Assembly: GCA_036746695.1 (NCBI GenBank)
Contig: DAIODP010000001.1
Coordinates: forward strand, 310,001 to 374,000
Direction of reading: 5' to 3'
DNA from: UBA3006 sp036746695
GTDB lineage: Bacteria; Actinomycetota; Acidimicrobiia; Acidimicrobiales; Ilumatobacteraceae
Length of the DNA stretch: 64,000 nucleotides
In this document: positions 62,425-64,000 of the stretch, piece after piece
How the letters are laid out: each line of letters opens with the position of its first letter
Numbering within the stretch: position 1 is the first letter of the stretch
Made by a program: the position numbers and the translations under genes
The notes under the pieces: generated by a model
Database searches by the model: none
What the model was told of the DNA's origin: nothing
Seen by the model: only the letters and a program-made list of their open reading frames with translations

Positions 62425-63129
62425 CTAGAACAGTTGTGCAGTGAATTTCTTGCGATGACCCGCAGTTCTTGGATCGTTAATGCCCATAGTTTCCAAAATG
62501 GCGAGATACGCGGTGCGAGCTTCTTCGTCGTGCTTCACTTTCGACAGCAAATTGGACAGTTGCTCATCAAAGTCATCGGTGGGTGCAAATGCAAGTTTTG
62601 CCTCGTCGATGAGCTGCTGTATTTGCGGCGTAGAAGGAATGCTGGTGAGTAGTGCAAGTGCTGCCAGAATATCGCTTCGACTGATGAGCAACTTTGCTAG
62701 TGCCTCCACCACCAACTCGTTCGTTGGCTCAAGTGTGAATGCGGCACGCAGGCTTGTTTCGTCTCCCAGCGCAAGAAGCGATTCGACGGAAACCAACTCT
62801 TCGCCCGGAATGAGACCGCGGACAAATTCTTCAATGACATGTTCCGGGTAAGCGCCAACGAAGCCATCGAGTACTGCACCGTCCTTCATCGCGTAGACAG
62901 CCGGGATCGACTGTGCCTTGAATGCCGCAGCGATAGCCGGATTTTGATCCACATTGACTTTCGCTAACACCACTCTGCCGTTGGCAGCCTTGGTGAGTTT
63001 TTCGAGAATTGGTCCGATGGTTTTGCAGGGCTCGCACCACGGGGCCCATAAGTCGACGATCACGGGCACTGTTGCCGAGCGGTCGAGTACTTCGGCCTGA
63101 AACGACGCGTCAGTAACATCAAGAATCAT
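62425..63129 (-). CDS. Thioredoxin-fold protein with helical (TPR-like) extension
   Basis: A 234-residue protein. Residues 1-110 form a thioredoxin domain with active site C32-E-P-C35 (WAPWCEPCKTIGP), an unusual CEPC rather than CGPC. The remainder is alpha-helical with a TPR-like pattern (TNELVVEALAKLLISRSDI; PQIQQLIDEAKLAF), as in YbbN/CnoX-like chaperone-redox proteins. The ATG at 63129 is preferred. It is divergent from the phosphotransferase gene. A holdase or redox role is inferred from the family. Confidence 0.85.
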   Translation of the reverse strand: MILDVTDASFQAEVLDRSATVPVIVDLWAPWCEPCKTIGPILEKLTKAANGRVVLAKVNVDQNPAIAAAFKAQSIPAVYAMKDGAVLDGFVGAYPEHVIEEFVRGLIPGEELVSVESLLALGDETSLRAAFTLEPTNELVVEALAKLLISRSDILAALALLTSIPSTPQIQQLIDEAKLAFAPTDDFDEQLSNLLSKVKHDEEARTAYLAILETMGINDPRTAGHRKKFTAQLF

Positions 63130-63189
63130 TGCCCAGACGCTACCTCCCGGTGTGCGGGCAAGCCCTATGCGCGAGTAGTTTGCTACCTG

Positions 63190-64000
63190 ATGATCGAGCA
63201 ATCCGGAGCACCAGCAGGCATCAATCAGCCACAGGTTGAAAACTGGCTGTCAACAAATATTGCTGGCGCACGCGCACCTTTCACATACTCGCTTATTGCC
63301 GGCGGTCACTCCAATCTCACATTTCTTGTAACCGATGCAAACAACATCAAATTTGTACTCCGTCGGCCACCGCTCAGCCATGCGCTTGCAAGTGCACACG
63401 ACATGGGTCGCGAATTTCGAGTTATTTCCGCGCTCCAAGACTCCCCCGTTCCAGTTGCACCGGCACTTGGCCTGTGCACCGATGTTGCGGTCAACGATGC
63501 CCCGTTCTACGTGATGGGCTTTGTGGAAGGGCTCATCGTGCGCGACCAAGAAACCGCCATCAGCAAAATGACGCCCGCGTCGCGACGGCGTGCAAGTACT
63601 TCGCTGATCGAGACCATGGCGGCAATTCATTCGGTAGTGCCAGCAGAAGTTGGCCTAGGCGAATTAGGCCGACACGAGGGGTATATCGAACGACAACTGA
63701 AGCGTTGGTACGGTCAATGGAACGCCTCGAAAACTCGCGAACTGCCGGCTATTGATCGCGTACACGACGAGTTACTGAAACGAATCCCTCATCAGGGCCC
63801 AGCAACGATCGTGCATGGCGACTACCGCCTTGATAATTGCATGATCAGCGAAGCGGGTGACATTGCCGCGGTGCTCGACTGGGAGTTGTGCACGCTTGGC
63901 GACCCATTGGCCGACCTTGGATTGTTGATGGTGTATTGGACTGGCCCAGACGACGAGCCTGCCGCCAACAGTTTTGCAACTACCACGGCAGAAGGTTTTT
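63190..64000 (+). CDS. APH-family phosphotransferase (3' end cut by window)
   Basis: About 270 residues of an aminoglycoside phosphotransferase/choline-kinase fold protein. The start is MIEQSGAPAG. Visible are FTYSLIAGGHSNLTFLV, the ATP-binding lysine region FVLRRPP, the catalytic loop VHGDYRLDNCMI near residue 207, and the metal-binding VLDWELCTLGDPLADLG. Homologues of this type often accompany acyl-CoA dehydrogenases, but resistance to antibiotics cannot be assumed. The 3' end lies beyond the window. It is divergent from the thioredoxin-fold gene. Confidence 0.87.
   Translation, partial: MIEQSGAPAGINQPQVENWLSTNIAGARAPFTYSLIAGGHSNLTFLVTDANNIKFVLRRPPLSHALASAHDMGREFRVISALQDSPVPVAPALGLCTDVAVNDAPFYVMGFVEGLIVRDQETAISKMTPASRRRASTSLIETMAAIHSVVPAEVGLGELGRHEGYIERQLKRWYGQWNASKTRELPAIDRVHDELLKRIPHQGPATIVHGDYRLDNCMISEAGDIAAVLDWELCTLGDPLADLGLLMVYWTGPDDEPAANSFATTTAEGF

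Overview
The window reads as chromosomal DNA of an actinobacterium (Actinomycetota). The lineage markers are a mycothiol synthase (mshD), a BldD-type regulator, a DUF3499-family protein, an alanine dehydrogenase, and a candidate 6C small RNA beside a HAD hydrolase gene. Sampled housekeeping stretches have moderate GC (about 55-65%), and the two tRNA genes do not encode CCA. A mid-GC member of Acidimicrobiia would fit, but that placement is inference. Coding density is very high: many neighbours overlap by 1-17 bases, and no gene-free stretch exceeds about 260 bases.

Layout. 1-7.1 kb (minus strand): dnaG (cut by the window edge), terC, ppdK, a YgfZ-like folate-binding protein, trpE and a small coiled-coil ORF. 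7.1-12.8 kb: nth, then divergent mshD-pepF-rlmN, then an SRPBCC protein and a DUF3499 protein. 12.8-13.97 kb: a 1.1-kb AT-rich islet with one secreted-protein gene, bounded by a perfect 26-base direct repeat whose right copy is the 3' end of tRNA-Val(CAC). 14-21.2 kb (minus): a polyamine-type operon of an aminobutyraldehyde-type dehydrogenase, PotA/D/B/C-like ABC transporter genes, a D-2-hydroxyacid dehydrogenase and a membrane J-domain protein. 21.2-26.9 kb: ald, a 58-residue zinc ribbon, an MFS exporter, murF, ddl and a LysM lipoprotein. 26.9-33.9 kb (minus): gltD, gltB and an enoyl-CoA hydratase; the gltB leader can fold to hide its ribosome-binding site.

33.9-39.4 kb: a nitroreductase, a GntR/HutC regulator divergent from aconitase, a small membrane protein and a HAD-acyltransferase fusion. 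39.4-39.6 kb holds the 6C-like RNA. 39.6-49.5 kb: a LysR regulator, a carboxyltransferase, citrate synthase, quinone oxidoreductase, NADP-isocitrate dehydrogenase, acyl-CoA dehydrogenase, an alkyl-sulfatase-like metallo-beta-lactamase and a GT-C-like membrane protein. 49.5-59.8 kb: tRNA-Val(GAC) and the conserved block hemW-bldD-rsmE-dnaJ-hrcA, then phrB, an MFS transporter, lepA, rpsT and holA. 59.8-64 kb: comEC, a small membrane gene, comEA, a thioredoxin-fold protein and a phosphotransferase cut by the window edge.

Functionally the window joins three TCA-cycle enzymes (acn, gltA, icd) with nitrogen assimilation (gltBD, ald) and polyamine uptake and breakdown, plus replication, translation and heat-shock genes. 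Nothing resembles a defence island, a CRISPR array, a complete prophage or an insertion sequence. The most unusual features are the tRNA-Val islet, the gltB leader fold, the GntR-acn operator region, and the C33 base in tRNA-Val(GAC).
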